Shown piece by piece: positions 44,003 through 52,464 of a stretch of DNA of 64,000 bases; position 1 is the first letter of the stretch; the number at the start of each line of letters is the position of its first letter. The position numbers and the translations under genes were made by a program. The notes beneath the pieces are model-generated. The model was not told the DNA's origin, did no database searches, and worked only from the letters and a program-made list of their open reading frames with translations. This stretch comes from Sphingorhabdus sp. (GTDB lineage: Bacteria > Pseudomonadota > Alphaproteobacteria > Sphingomonadales > Sphingomonadaceae): NCBI RefSeq assembly GCF_023910635.1, contig NZ_JAAVVZ010000002.1, positions 186,001 through 250,000 of the forward strand. The letters run 5' to 3'.

Positions 44003-44974
44003 TTAAGCGGCCAGTTTCAGGAACGGGACAGGCGGTGTCGAGCGCAGAACGATTGGGCTACCGCGATGGGCCTGAAAAACTTCGCCGTCCAGAACGACAT
44101 TGCTTTGTTCGCTGTCAATGCGAATGACGTCGCCTTGTTGGAAATGCACGCCGCTCATGGTTGTTTGCCCTAATTTGCCACGCAATGACGCCGCAATCAT
44201 TTTCAGCATGGCTAATGGTTTTTGGTCAACCGCCAGAAATTTCATCAGCCCGCGTTGCTTGTTGTTGCCCGCTTGGCCGCCCAGCAACAGCTTTTCCAAA
44301 GTCGTCACAATCAGCACAGAAAACGTGCCGTGCAATTCACCATTGCGGATGAACGTTATGCTGACCGGCTTGGATCGCGCGGGTAGGAAACGGGATTTTA
44401 CGCTGACGATTGCCGAAAACATGACGGCAAATACGGTCAAAAAATGGCTAAGCCCATTGGGTAGGCCCAAGGGATAAATTTTGTGCCGACAATATAAAAT
44501 CGTTTCGGCAAGTCCTGCTCCACCAAGAAACATGCCCAGCACCGGACGCGCACCTTCGCTGCCATCGCTCAGGGCAATGAGTTCGCGCACCACGATATGC
44601 TTCGTCATATCGCCTTTTGCGACCTCAATAATCCGCGAAAGTGCCTCCAACGGATCGCCTTCTGCACCCAAGTCCAAGGCGATGAGGTTCGTCTTGCCGT
44701 TGGGCAATACAGCCACTGGCGGTGGGGTGCCTTCAAAATGGCCACCATGATAAAGCTCGGTCAGGGCGGATTGAACCGTGCCATCGCCGCCGTTGATGAC
44801 CAGTACCTTGGGCTTCACGCGGGCAATCATCTCCAACGCCTTGGCAATCTGGCCGATCTCCTCGACCTCATAATGGAATATATCGGGATTTTTGGCGCAA
44901 TAGGTTCGAACCTCTGGCAACATAGATTTGTTGCCAGTTGAATGCGGGTTAGAAAGGAGCGCCACTAAAGCCAA
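44003..44974 (-). CDS. Diacylglycerol/sphingosine kinase family lipid kinase; candidate ceramide kinase
   Basis: This 323-residue DAGK-catalytic-domain protein has NPHSTGNK near the N-terminus, the nucleotide-binding INGGDGTVQSAL (about 60-71), VLPNGKTNLIA and a C-terminal beta-sandwich (VHFQQGDVIRIDSEQSNVVLDGE). The family includes sphingosine and diacylglycerol kinases. Its place among sphingolipid genes and resemblance to the Caulobacter cluster suggest it phosphorylates ceramide. It is the middle gene of a three-gene minus-strand operon (DUF2141, kinase, Tam41-like). Confidence 0.82.
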   Translation of the reverse strand: MALVALLSNPHSTGNKSMLPEVRTYCAKNPDIFHYEVEEIGQIAKALEMIARVKPKVLVINGGDGTVQSALTELYHGGHFEGTPPPVAVLPNGKTNLIALDLGAEGDPLEALSRIIEVAKGDMTKHIVVRELIALSDGSEGARPVLGMFLGGAGLAETILYCRHKIYPLGLPNGLSHFLTVFAVMFSAIVSVKSRFLPARSKPVSITFIRNGELHGTFSVLIVTTLEKLLLGGQAGNNKQRGLMKFLAVDQKPLAMLKMIAASLRGKLGQTTMSGVHFQQGDVIRIDSEQSNVVLDGEVFQAHRGSPIVLRSTPPVPFLKLAA

Positions 44975-44984
44975 ATAAGAACCC

Positions 44985-45461
44985 TCACATATATTTCAGG
45001 TTGATTGTGATCCGCGTGACCCCGGGGCCTGCGTCAAAAGCGACCTTGTTGACCGATGGCCTGCCCAAGTTCAGAATGCTGATGCTTGGGTTATTCGAAA
45101 AACCGCCGCCGTCTTGGCTAATGTCGGTCTTGCCATTGCCATTGCGGTCATGTCGGACAGCGATGCCATATTTGCCTTCGGAGGGAACCGGGACGCAGAT
45201 ATTCATGCTGCCTGCGCTTGCTGGGGTTTCGATGCGGTGGAGCCAACGGCCCTTGGCCAACCAAACGCCGGCAATTGCGGGGTAGGATTGCACACGGACT
45301 TTCCCGGTCGCTTCCTTAATGCCGCGCACTTGGACGAGCACGGCCGGCCCGTTGCCCGACGTGCACCGCGACATATCATTATTCAGCTCTTGGCTCGCGA
45401 CTGCTACACCTGAAACCAGCACCAGACCAACCATAGCCACAAGGGCGACACATTTCTTCAT
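44985..45461 (-). CDS. DUF2141 family secreted protein
   Basis: This 158-residue protein has a signal peptide (MKKCVALVAMVGLVLVSGVAVAS) and a DUF2141 domain with the calcium-loop-like RHDRNGNGKTD (about 110-120) and a beta-rich C-terminus. It is periplasmic; the function is unknown. It is the first gene of the operon with the lipid kinase (10-base gap), divergent from lptF. It could bind or move a lipid intermediate, but nothing in the sequence shows this. Confidence 0.82.
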   Translation of the reverse strand: MKKCVALVAMVGLVLVSGVAVASQELNNDMSRCTSGNGPAVLVQVRGIKEATGKVRVQSYPAIAGVWLAKGRWLHRIETPASAGSMNICVPVPSEGKYGIAVRHDRNGNGKTDISQDGGGFSNNPSISILNLGRPSVNKVAFDAGPGVTRITINLKYM

Positions 45462-45589
45462 CTGTATACTCCTGGAACTTTATGTCTGTTATCCGCACTT
45501 TTTTCGGATAGCATCGATATTGCCCCTGAACCTGTAACCGTCTATCGGGTGAGTTTGCGGCCAAATTAGGGTGACAGGGCGACGATAAA

Positions 45590-46828
45590 TTGAAATTTCT
45601 AACTGCCACCGACCGCTATATCTTCCGGCTTGTGATGTTGCCGCTGCTTGCCACACTCGCAATCGCCGCGTCATTGCTGTTGCTGGAAAAGATGCTGAAC
45701 CTGTTTGACTTTGTGGCAGCAGAGGGCGGGCCGGTCAGCGTCGTTTGGCGGATGCTGGCCAACCTCATGCCCGAATATCTCTCATTGGGTATCCCCATCG
45801 GCCTGCTGCTAGGCATCTTGTTGGCCTTCCGTCGATTAGCAACATCTTCAGAACTCGACATTTTCCGCGCAGTGGGCATGAGCTATTTTCGCCTGTTGCG
45901 CGTTCCGTTCATGTTCGCAATCGCGCTTGCCGCTATCAATTTCGCGATCGTTGGCTTTATTCAACCAAGTTCGCGCTATTTGTATGAAGAACTGCGCTTT
46001 GAACTGCGTTCAGGTGCCTTTGGCGCGAAAGTGCGGGTGGGGGAGTTTAACAATGTCGGCAAAAACCTGACCGTCCGTATCGACGAAAGCCGCGATAACG
46101 GCAATGCTCTGTCGGGCTTATTTGTTTTCGCGCAAAGCAACAGCGGGCAGACTATTGCAGTGACGGCGGAGCAAGGCCAGTTTTTGCGGACCGACGACCC
46201 TGATACGATCTTGCTGCGGCTCGAAAAAGGAACGCTTGTTCATGACGCGCCAAGTTATGAATCTCCTCGGGTGTTGAGCTTTACGAGCCATGACATCCCC
46301 ATTCCGTTGCCAAAGATCGAAAATTTCCGCACGCGCGGTGGCAAGGATCGTGAATATCTGATCACTGAATTGATCCAGATCGGCGGTGATGCCCAGAAAC
46401 CTGCGCTGGACCGCAACCGGGCTTGGGCCAATTTTCACTTCCGCCTGGTGGAAGTCGCAATGATGCTCTTGCTGCCTTTGCTTGCACTGGCGCTGGCGAT
46501 CCCGCCGAAGCGGTCAACGTCCGCGCTTGGGGTGTTTTTATCAATTGTCATGGTGGTGACCTATCACAAGGTCAACGAATATGCCGAAGGCGTGGGCGGG
46601 ATGGGCATCGTTGATCCCTTCATTGCCTTGTGGTTGCCATTTTTGATTTTCACAGCGCTGATCCTGTGGATGTACCATATCATTGCGCATGTGCCCGGCG
46701 GGCAGCCGATTGGCGCGCTTGAGGTGTTTGCCACAAAGGCTGGCAAATGGGTCAAGGGCGTATTTCGGTTCGGTCGAAAGTCGCGGCTGGCGACCCTTGG
46801 CATGCCCGCGTCATCGGCGGAGACGTAG
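45590..46828 (+). CDS. lptF: LptF/LptG family permease (LptF)
   Basis: This 412-residue inner-membrane protein has the YjgP/YjgQ fold: membrane segments near the N-terminus (LVMLPLLATLAIAASLLLLEKML), a periplasmic jellyroll domain, and more membrane segments after about residue 290. With LptG and the LptB ATPase it extracts lipid from the inner membrane toward the outer membrane. TTG 45590 is the likely start (LptF usually begins with a short lead before DRYIFR). It is directly followed by lptG and a candidate ceramide synthase. Confidence 0.92.
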   Translation: MKFLTATDRYIFRLVMLPLLATLAIAASLLLLEKMLNLFDFVAAEGGPVSVVWRMLANLMPEYLSLGIPIGLLLGILLAFRRLATSSELDIFRAVGMSYFRLLRVPFMFAIALAAINFAIVGFIQPSSRYLYEELRFELRSGAFGAKVRVGEFNNVGKNLTVRIDESRDNGNALSGLFVFAQSNSGQTIAVTAEQGQFLRTDDPDTILLRLEKGTLVHDAPSYESPRVLSFTSHDIPIPLPKIENFRTRGGKDREYLITELIQIGGDAQKPALDRNRAWANFHFRLVEVAMMLLLPLLALALAIPPKRSTSALGVFLSIVMVVTYHKVNEYAEGVGGMGIVDPFIALWLPFLIFTALILWMYHIIAHVPGGQPIGALEVFATKAGKWVKGVFRFGRKSRLATLGMPASSAET

Positions 46829-46831
46829 ATC

Positions 46832-47920
46832 ATGCATTTTTTCCCGTCGCGTAACATTACAATATATATGGCAAAGCTATTCATCATCCGCAGCTTTGCG
46901 GTGCTGATGATGCTCGTTCTTATATTGATGACGCTCGATTTGTTGGGGGAAAGCGGCAAAATTCTGTCGGTTCCCGGAAATGATCAGGGCGATGTTCTGC
47001 ATTATATTTCGATGCGCGCGCCGCAGATTATTGCACGGTTTCTGCCTTTTTCGGTGTTGCTCGGCACTTTGATCACTTTTGCGGGGCTAAGCCAGAACAG
47101 CGAAGTCGTGGCGATGAAGGCCGCTGGATTATCGGCGCATCAGATTTTGGCGCCGATGTTCGTCGCCAGCCTTGGTGTTGCGGTGATATCCTTTGCCTTT
47201 AACGATGCCGTCGTTGCGCCCAACACTGCCCAGTTAAAAGTGTGGCAGAAAGCGGAATATGGCGCGGTGGCACCTGATGGCAACGCCCGCAACAATATAT
47301 GGGTGCGTGAGGGCGATGACCTTATCAATGCGGGCAACGTTGTGGGTTCTGGCGATGATACGGTGCTAGAGGACGTTCGCATATATCTGCGTGCCAATGG
47401 CGGATTGCGACAAGTTATCACCGCCACCCGCGCGCGTTACATCGGCGATGCTTGGCAACTTGAGAAAACCAAATCGTTCAATGTGGCGACAACAATCGGA
47501 ACGACGGCAGATAGCCTCATCATTGGAAAAGGTATCACGCCTGACAGGTTCAATTTGGTTAAAGTCGATGGCGACAGCCTTGCCTTCCTGCCGCTCATGC
47601 GCGCAATCGACGATTTAAAGGCCGCTGGACGCCGCACGGATAATCTTGAAGGCATTTTATGGCACAAGCTATCCGGGCCTTTGTCCACATTGTTGATGCC
47701 ATTGCTTGGCGCAGTGGCGGCCTTTGGCCTTGCCCGCTCCGGCGCGCTCTTTTTGCGGGCGGTCATCGGGATGGCCTTGGGCTTTACCTATTTTGTGGCC
47801 GATAACTTTGCGTTGGCAATGGGGAACCTCGGCGCTTATCCGCCATGGATTGCAGCATGGGGGCCTTTTTTGTTGTTCTTCTTGATAGGTGAGACGGTTT
47901 TGGTCCGCACCGAAGAATGA
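46832..47920 (+). CDS. lptG: LptG permease
   Basis: This 362-residue partner of LptF has the same architecture: N-terminal membrane segments (FAVLMMLVLILMTLDLLGESG), a periplasmic domain in the middle, and C-terminal segments with GMALGFTYFVADNFALAMGNLG. It starts 3 bases after lptF. In most Gram-negatives this complex exports LPS; sphingomonads carry glycosphingolipids in place of LPS, so the cargo here may be a sphingolipid. Confidence 0.93.
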   Translation: MHFFPSRNITIYMAKLFIIRSFAVLMMLVLILMTLDLLGESGKILSVPGNDQGDVLHYISMRAPQIIARFLPFSVLLGTLITFAGLSQNSEVVAMKAAGLSAHQILAPMFVASLGVAVISFAFNDAVVAPNTAQLKVWQKAEYGAVAPDGNARNNIWVREGDDLINAGNVVGSGDDTVLEDVRIYLRANGGLRQVITATRARYIGDAWQLEKTKSFNVATTIGTTADSLIIGKGITPDRFNLVKVDGDSLAFLPLMRAIDDLKAAGRRTDNLEGILWHKLSGPLSTLLMPLLGAVAAFGLARSGALFLRAVIGMALGFTYFVADNFALAMGNLGAYPPWIAAWGPFLLFFLIGETVLVRTEE

Positions 47921-47955
47921 ACGGTGCAGGACGTACAAGCTTTCAGGGATAGTGT

Positions 47956-49107
47956 ATGACAGATATCAAAATTCGCCTGATTTCGACAAAGGCTGACAAG
48001 CAAGCCTTTGTCGATCTGCCTTTCCGCTTATACGCTGGCGACCCGAACTGGGTGCCACCTTTGAAAAGCGACGTCATGGCGACGATCACGCCGGGCAAAA
48101 ACCCGTGGTTCGAGCATGGCGAAGCACAGCTTTTTCTAGCTGAGCGGGATGGGCATATTGCTGGCCGCATTTCGGCGCATTTGGACTATCTCGCTTTGGC
48201 GCAGCCTCCGGAACAGGGCATGGGTCCGGGCGTCGGCAATTGGGGGTTTTTCGAAGCCGAAGACGCCGATGTTGCAAAAGTGCTGTTGGAAACAGCGGAA
48301 GGCTGGCTGCGCGACAAAAAAATGGTCCGCGCGCTTGGGCCATTGAGCCTATCGATCTGGGAAGAGCCGGGATTATTGGTGCAAGGCCATGATCACCCCC
48401 CGACGGTGCTGATGGGGCATCATAACCCTGCCTATGGCGCGTGGATACAGGCGGCGGGCTATGCTGGTGTCAAAGACCTGTATACCTATCAAATACCGAT
48501 TGATGTGCCGTTCCCACCCTTGGTGCAACGTATCGTCGCATCGGGTGAGCGTAATGAGCGGATTGTCATTCGGAAGGTCAACAAGGCCAATTTTGATGCC
48601 GAAGCGGCCATCATATTGTCGATACTGAACGATGCATGGAGCGGCAATTGGGGCTTTGTGCCGATAACGGATGCAGAAGTCGCCCATACCGGAAAGCAAC
48701 TTAAGCCCATCGTGTTTAACGATTTGATCCGCATTGCCGAGGTTGATGGGGAGCCCGTGGCATTCATGATGACATGGCCCGATATCAATGAGAAAATCGG
48801 CAGTTTCGGGGGATCATTATTCCCGTTCAACTGGGCAAAACTGCTTTGGTGGCTCCGCGCCCCCAAGGTCCGCAGCGTTCGGGTACCGTTGATGGGCGTG
48901 GTCAAGAAAATGCAGGCAACACGGTTGGCCAGCCAATTGGCGTTTATGATGGTCACCTATATTCGCGATGCTTCGACTGCCAAATTTGGTGCCTCGCGCG
49001 GGGAATTTGGTTGGGTACTGGACGACAATGGCCCGATGCGTTCGGTGGGTGAGGCCATCAATGGTGAGATCAACAAAGTATATCGCATTTACGAAAAGCC
49101 GTTGTGA
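47956..49107 (+). CDS. GNAT-fold N-acyltransferase family protein; candidate bacterial ceramide synthase
   Basis: This 383-residue protein of a GNAT-like family (often annotated as dATP pyrophosphohydrolase or N-acetyltransferase) has YAGDPNWVPPLKSD near the start, GRISAHLDYLA, and a second acetyltransferase-like half with VAFMMTWPDINEKIGSFGG. The Caulobacter bacterial ceramide synthase is a GNAT-type protein, and this gene sits 35 bases after lptG in a sphingolipid region. N-acylation of the sphingoid base is therefore my preferred reading; identity is not proven here. Confidence 0.72.
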   Translation: MTDIKIRLISTKADKQAFVDLPFRLYAGDPNWVPPLKSDVMATITPGKNPWFEHGEAQLFLAERDGHIAGRISAHLDYLALAQPPEQGMGPGVGNWGFFEAEDADVAKVLLETAEGWLRDKKMVRALGPLSLSIWEEPGLLVQGHDHPPTVLMGHHNPAYGAWIQAAGYAGVKDLYTYQIPIDVPFPPLVQRIVASGERNERIVIRKVNKANFDAEAAIILSILNDAWSGNWGFVPITDAEVAHTGKQLKPIVFNDLIRIAEVDGEPVAFMMTWPDINEKIGSFGGSLFPFNWAKLLWWLRAPKVRSVRVPLMGVVKKMQATRLASQLAFMMVTYIRDASTAKFGASRGEFGWVLDDNGPMRSVGEAINGEINKVYRIYEKPL

Positions 49108-49186
49108 TGTCGCGCCCGGAAAATTTATCCCAAAGCGGCCATAAAGGCTGACAGGTGGGCATCACCCGGGCCTATCGGAACAAGAT

Positions 49187-49891
49187 ATGTGCGTAGTGTC
49201 GATTGCATGGCATGCGCATCCGCGTTGGCAATTGATCGTTGCAGGAAACCGGGATGAATTTCACGCCCGGTCGGCAGCGCCGTTGGGGCCATGGCCAGAC
49301 GATCCGTCGATTATGGCTGGGCGCGATATCTTATCGCAAGGCACATGGATGGGGGTGAGCAACACCGGGCGCTTTGGCGTAGTTACCAATATCCGAACTC
49401 CAGACAGCACGGATCCGCAAAAGGCGTCACGTGGTGCGCTGGTCACTGATTGGCTTGCGCGCGGGGCGTTTCCTGACAATCTGGACAACTTCAACCCGTT
49501 CAGTCTGATGATTGGTGATCAACAAGGCCTGCAATATCTGTCGAACCGTCCTGATGAAGTCCGCGCCTCATTAGGGCATGGTGTGCATGGTCTCTCCAAT
49601 GCGGTGCAGGGCGAACGCTGGCCGCGCAAAGAACGGTTGAACCGTGCGCTCATAAGCTGGCTTGGCGGCAGCGCAGAAGACCCCATGACTTTATTCGGCG
49701 TTTTGGGTGATGCCGATGCCACCCAACTGGACGCGCATCCGATATTCATCCGCAACGCTGTCTATGGTACGCGTTGCAGCACAATATTGGCGGTCGGGCG
49801 TGATGGTGTCGGGCGCATTATGGAGCGACGTTTTGATAAAGCTGGGAATGGCCTTGGGGAAAGCGCCGAAGCCTTTAACTGGGCACCCTGA
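49187..49891 (+). CDS. NRDE (TANGO2-like) family protein
   Basis: This 234-residue protein begins with the family signature MCVVSIAWHAHPRWQLIVAGNRDE, whose NRDE block and N-terminal Cys suggest an Ntn-hydrolase-like fold. GRDILSQGTWMGVSNTGRFG and TNIRTP follow. The eukaryotic relative TANGO2 has been linked to lipid and heme handling; the bacterial role is unknown. It follows the candidate ceramide synthase by 79 bases. Confidence 0.9.
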   Translation: MCVVSIAWHAHPRWQLIVAGNRDEFHARSAAPLGPWPDDPSIMAGRDILSQGTWMGVSNTGRFGVVTNIRTPDSTDPQKASRGALVTDWLARGAFPDNLDNFNPFSLMIGDQQGLQYLSNRPDEVRASLGHGVHGLSNAVQGERWPRKERLNRALISWLGGSAEDPMTLFGVLGDADATQLDAHPIFIRNAVYGTRCSTILAVGRDGVGRIMERRFDKAGNGLGESAEAFNWAP

Positions 49892-49959
49892 AACGCCTGA
49901 GGGAACCGTCCTTCTTTATGCGCGTTTGCGTCTATCGACTTTCAGGACAGGATGCCTCC

Positions 49960-50385
49960 ATGACCGAAACAGAAAAGAGCCGACCCATCGGTAAGCCGCC
50001 TATAACCGACGCAGGCACCGACAATGCGGGCCCCGTTGACCAAGCGGAGAATACGCCGGAGAGCTTTAACAGCGAGCAAGATGACGAAGCGGCGCAGGCG
50101 CAAACCGTGTCCGACGATGCCATCCGGGCTATTGCCGATCGGTCAGCCAATCTGGAAAGCGAACATGGGGGAACCACCAATCCCGCGCAGATCAATCCCG
50201 ATGATACGCAGGATGTGTTGGACCATATGAACCAGATGGAACGCAGCGGGCAAATCGACATGGACGCCTATCGCGCAGAGCGCAGCGACGACGACGAACC
50301 GGACAGCTTTGGTGAGTCGGCGCTGGACCCCGACGACATCGACAGCCGCGACAATCGTGGCGGCAATCCTGACCCTAACGTTTGA
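49960..50385 (+). CDS. Acidic hypothetical protein
   Basis: This 141-residue protein is rich in Asp, Glu, Gln and Pro, has no membrane segment and is probably largely disordered. The C-terminal RSDDDEPDSFGESALDPDD stretch is strongly acidic. I do not recognise a family. ATG 49960 follows AGGACAGGATGCC and is a better start than 49918. Its last 11 bases overlap the end of a convergent 34-codon membrane-protein gene. Confidence 0.65.
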   Translation: MTETEKSRPIGKPPITDAGTDNAGPVDQAENTPESFNSEQDDEAAQAQTVSDDAIRAIADRSANLESEHGGTTNPAQINPDDTQDVLDHMNQMERSGQIDMDAYRAERSDDDEPDSFGESALDPDDIDSRDNRGGNPDPNV

Positions 50386-50479
50386 TAACGTCGCCCACAG
50401 TGATGACGAGCATGATGACCGCAAATGATGTGAGCATGCCGGTGAAAATGGCGACGGCGGGAATTTGTACAATGTCCAT
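50375..50479 (-). CDS. 34-residue single-span membrane protein
   Basis: On the minus strand ATG 50479 opens a 34-codon frame, beginning MDIVQIPAVAIFTGM and continuing through SFAVIMLVITVG, ending VIKR. It is one strongly hydrophobic span of about 22 residues with a basic C-terminus. A good ribosome site (AAGGAAA) lies 8 bases before it. This is the size and shape of a real small membrane protein, unrecognised by family. It overlaps the 3' end of the convergent acidic-protein gene by 11 bases. Confidence 0.65.
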   Translation of the reverse strand: MDIVQIPAVAIFTGMLTSFAVIMLVITVGDVIKR

Positions 50480-50526
50480 GTCAGTTTCCTTCAGTTAAGA
50501 AGGTCTTTATGGCGTAAAAAATTCCG

Positions 50527-50853
50527 TCATGCTTTGATCTGGGTCAAATGTCCGATGATCGCGTGCATCGGCAAGTCACCGTAAATATGGGGGAAAAGCG
50601 CGCCGCCGCGCGATGGCTCCCATTTGATCACATCCTTAAGTGCTGCTAAATCAACCTCGGCAATGATCAATCCATCCTGACCGGCAAAATGCTTGTCCAG
50701 CGTGCCCTGAACCTGATCTTGCGTCGACAGATGGATATAGCCATCCGCCACATCAACTGGCGCGCCTTGAAAGACACCGTCCGCTTCAAATTGTGCCCAT
50801 TGCGTTGCGGTCAGGATTTTGAATGCGGTGGCTGGTTGCGGCGTGTGTTCCAT
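50527..50853 (-). CDS. DUF952 family protein
   Basis: This 108-residue protein matches DUF952: FKILTATQWAQFEADGVFQGAPVDVADGYIHLST near the N-terminus, then LIIAEVDLAAL and the ending GDLPMHAIIG. The family has an ADP-ribosyl-transferase-like fold according to published classification, but the function is unknown. I choose ATG 50853 (MEHTPQPA) over 50880, since GGATGG precedes it at a usable distance. Confidence 0.85.
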   Translation of the reverse strand: MEHTPQPATAFKILTATQWAQFEADGVFQGAPVDVADGYIHLSTQDQVQGTLDKHFAGQDGLIIAEVDLAALKDVIKWEPSRGGALFPHIYGDLPMHAIIGHLTQIKA

Positions 50854-51033
50854 GCGCCATCCATGTCCAAATCGGACCATTTGGGCAAGCCGGTTTGTGG
50901 CAGACCCAAAGCGTGTCTATGATGTCACAGCATTTTGGTTGTTTTATATTCATGAAACTATCCGCGCCGCTGCGGCATTTGGTTAACGACGTCGCAAGTA
51001 TGGCGTCAGTTTTAATGAAAATGGACACTGAAA

Positions 51034-51645
51034 ATGCGTAAACTTTTAATTGGTGCAGCCTTCCTCTCCACTGCACTTGCAACCCCAGCCTTTGCGCAGG
51101 AAGACGCGCCGTTCACAGGGCCACATATCGAAGCGCTCGTCGGTTATGACGATGTGGCCGATGGCGACGGTGATCTCATGTATGGCGTGGCCGCTGGGTA
51201 CGATTTTCAACTGGGCGGCGTGATTGCCGGTATCGAAGGTGAATTTGCCGATTCCGACGTTAACGGCGCGGCGAATGACTTGGTGACCACGGGCGACTCG
51301 TTCCGTTTAAACACTGACCGCGACCTGTATGTCGGCGCGCGTCTTGGTTTCGCCGTTTCGCCTTCAACGATGATCTATGCCAAGGGTGGTTACACCAATG
51401 CAAAGTTCGAGGGCCGTTTTGACAATGGCGCGGGCACGATTTTCAACAATGGTGTGACAGCCGACGGCTACCGTATTGGTGCCGGGATTGAACAGAAGTT
51501 CAACCTGCTCGGCCCAAGCGGCTTCATCAAGGCGGAATATCGGTATTCTAACTACAAAAATCTCGACATTGGCCAGGATGATTTCGACCGTGAAATCGAC
51601 GTTGACCGTCATCAGGCCGTTATCGGCCTTGGCGTCCGTTTCTAA
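51034..51645 (+). CDS. Outer-membrane beta-barrel protein (OmpA/opacity-like)
   Basis: This 203-residue protein has a signal peptide (MRKLLIGAAFLSTALATPAFAQ), alternating beta-strands and glycine-rich turns typical of 8-strand porin-like proteins (GVAAGYDFQLGGVIAGIEGEFADSD, DLYVGARLGFAVSPSTMIYAKGGYTNA). The last residues HQAVIGLGVRF end in the terminal Phe recognised by the BAM complex. A strong terminator follows. Function beyond being a surface protein is unknown. Confidence 0.88.
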   Translation: MRKLLIGAAFLSTALATPAFAQEDAPFTGPHIEALVGYDDVADGDGDLMYGVAAGYDFQLGGVIAGIEGEFADSDVNGAANDLVTTGDSFRLNTDRDLYVGARLGFAVSPSTMIYAKGGYTNAKFEGRFDNGAGTIFNNGVTADGYRIGAGIEQKFNLLGPSGFIKAEYRYSNYKNLDIGQDDFDREIDVDRHQAVIGLGVRF

Positions 51646-51676
51646 TCCTTCGGCACCGCCATCTGGCTAGGGTCAG

Positions 51677-51706
51677 AACCGCCGGGGGCAACCCCGGCGG
51701 TTTTTG
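51677..51706 (+). terminator. Intrinsic terminator of the outer-membrane protein gene
   Basis: CCGCCGGGG and CCCCGGCGG form a perfect 9-base stem around GCAA, followed by five T residues, 33 bases after the stop. Flanking AA/TT pairs extend the stem. Confidence 0.9.
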
Positions 51707-51712
51707 TGCGAC

Positions 51713-51967
51713 TCACAACGCTGTGGCTTGCCCGTCGTTCAGTCTTTGAAACACCCCATCAAGCAGCGACAGCCGCTCCTTCTTCAAGGCCTCGGTCCGG
51801 TCGTCAGATGCCGGTTCAATGCCGCTGTCGATACGGTGTATTTCACGGTTCAACACATGGTAACGCTCGGCCAGCGTCGCAAAATGCGGGTCATTCCGTT
51901 TCAGATCATGGATTTTCTGCGCAGCGTCAGGGAATTCTTCGTGAAGCTCATGTGGGGTATGCGACAT
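51713..51967 (-). CDS. YdcH (DUF465) family protein
   Basis: This 84-residue helical protein has the DUF465 pattern (FPDAAQKIHDLKRNDPHFATLAERYHVLNREIHRIDSG then LKKERLSLLDGVFQRL). Two long helices, likely a coiled coil, are predicted from the sequence. The function is unknown. It converges on the outer-membrane gene, with the terminator between them. Confidence 0.88.
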   Translation of the reverse strand: MSHTPHELHEEFPDAAQKIHDLKRNDPHFATLAERYHVLNREIHRIDSGIEPASDDRTEALKKERLSLLDGVFQRLNDGQATAL

Positions 51968-51991
51968 GCTTTATCCTTTCTTCGTTGATGT

Positions 51992-52198
51992 TAGGGTCAG
52001 GACCTATTAAATCCACCTTCGCGGCGTCAAAATGGCAAAGATATCGAAGCCATTTTGGCGTCCTTCGGATTTGACCCATTTTGTCCATTGCCGCGTTGGC
52101 AAGCTTGGACTTAGAACCACTAAGTCCTGCGCTTACCGCCTGGCACTGAACAAAATGGCCTCAAACCGCGAAGGTGGATTTAATAGGTCCTGACCCTA
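51992..52198. mobile_element. Structured repeat element, copy B
   Basis: The ends 51992-52024 and 52166-52198 are perfect 33-base inverted repeats (outer part TAGGGTCAGGACCTATTAAA). Compared with copy A (29940) in reverse, both ends carry the same change (ACCTATT instead of ACCACTT), and the inner stem changes from CCATACTG/CAGTATGG to CCATTTTG/CAAAATGG, so pairing is kept. It lacks the 57-base insertion of copy A. No protein is encoded. Confidence 0.8.
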
Positions 52199-52256
52199 GG
52201 CATAGGGGTAACGCGCGGGCGGCCGTTCCGCCTTGCGCTGGATCAAAAACCCCACA

Positions 52257-52284
52257 TTAGGGTCAGGACCGCTTAAATCTGACC
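52257..52284. repeat. Solo end fragment of the TAGGGTCAGGACC element
   Basis: TTAGGGTCAGGACCGCTTAA is a third version of the terminus (ACCGCTTAA), standing alone 58 bases after copy B. It is likely a relic of another copy. Confidence 0.65.
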
Positions 52285-52464
52285 GCGACCCTGATTGCAC
52301 CGAATCCGACATAACAGACCGCGACTTTAACCAGTTGTTGAGCCTAACATGTAAAAGATGGTATCATCCGGCGGCAGTGTCCGAACGTCTGCGGTGTTTA
52401 CGAAGCAATGCGTAAATACCCGGCGTGTGTGCCCTGCTGTCATACGCAAAGGTCCAGTGCAGTT

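Noticed and set aside
51034-51645. OmpA-type peptidoglycan-binding protein
   Set aside because: It is only a barrel; there is no C-terminal OmpA domain, so it is called a general barrel protein.
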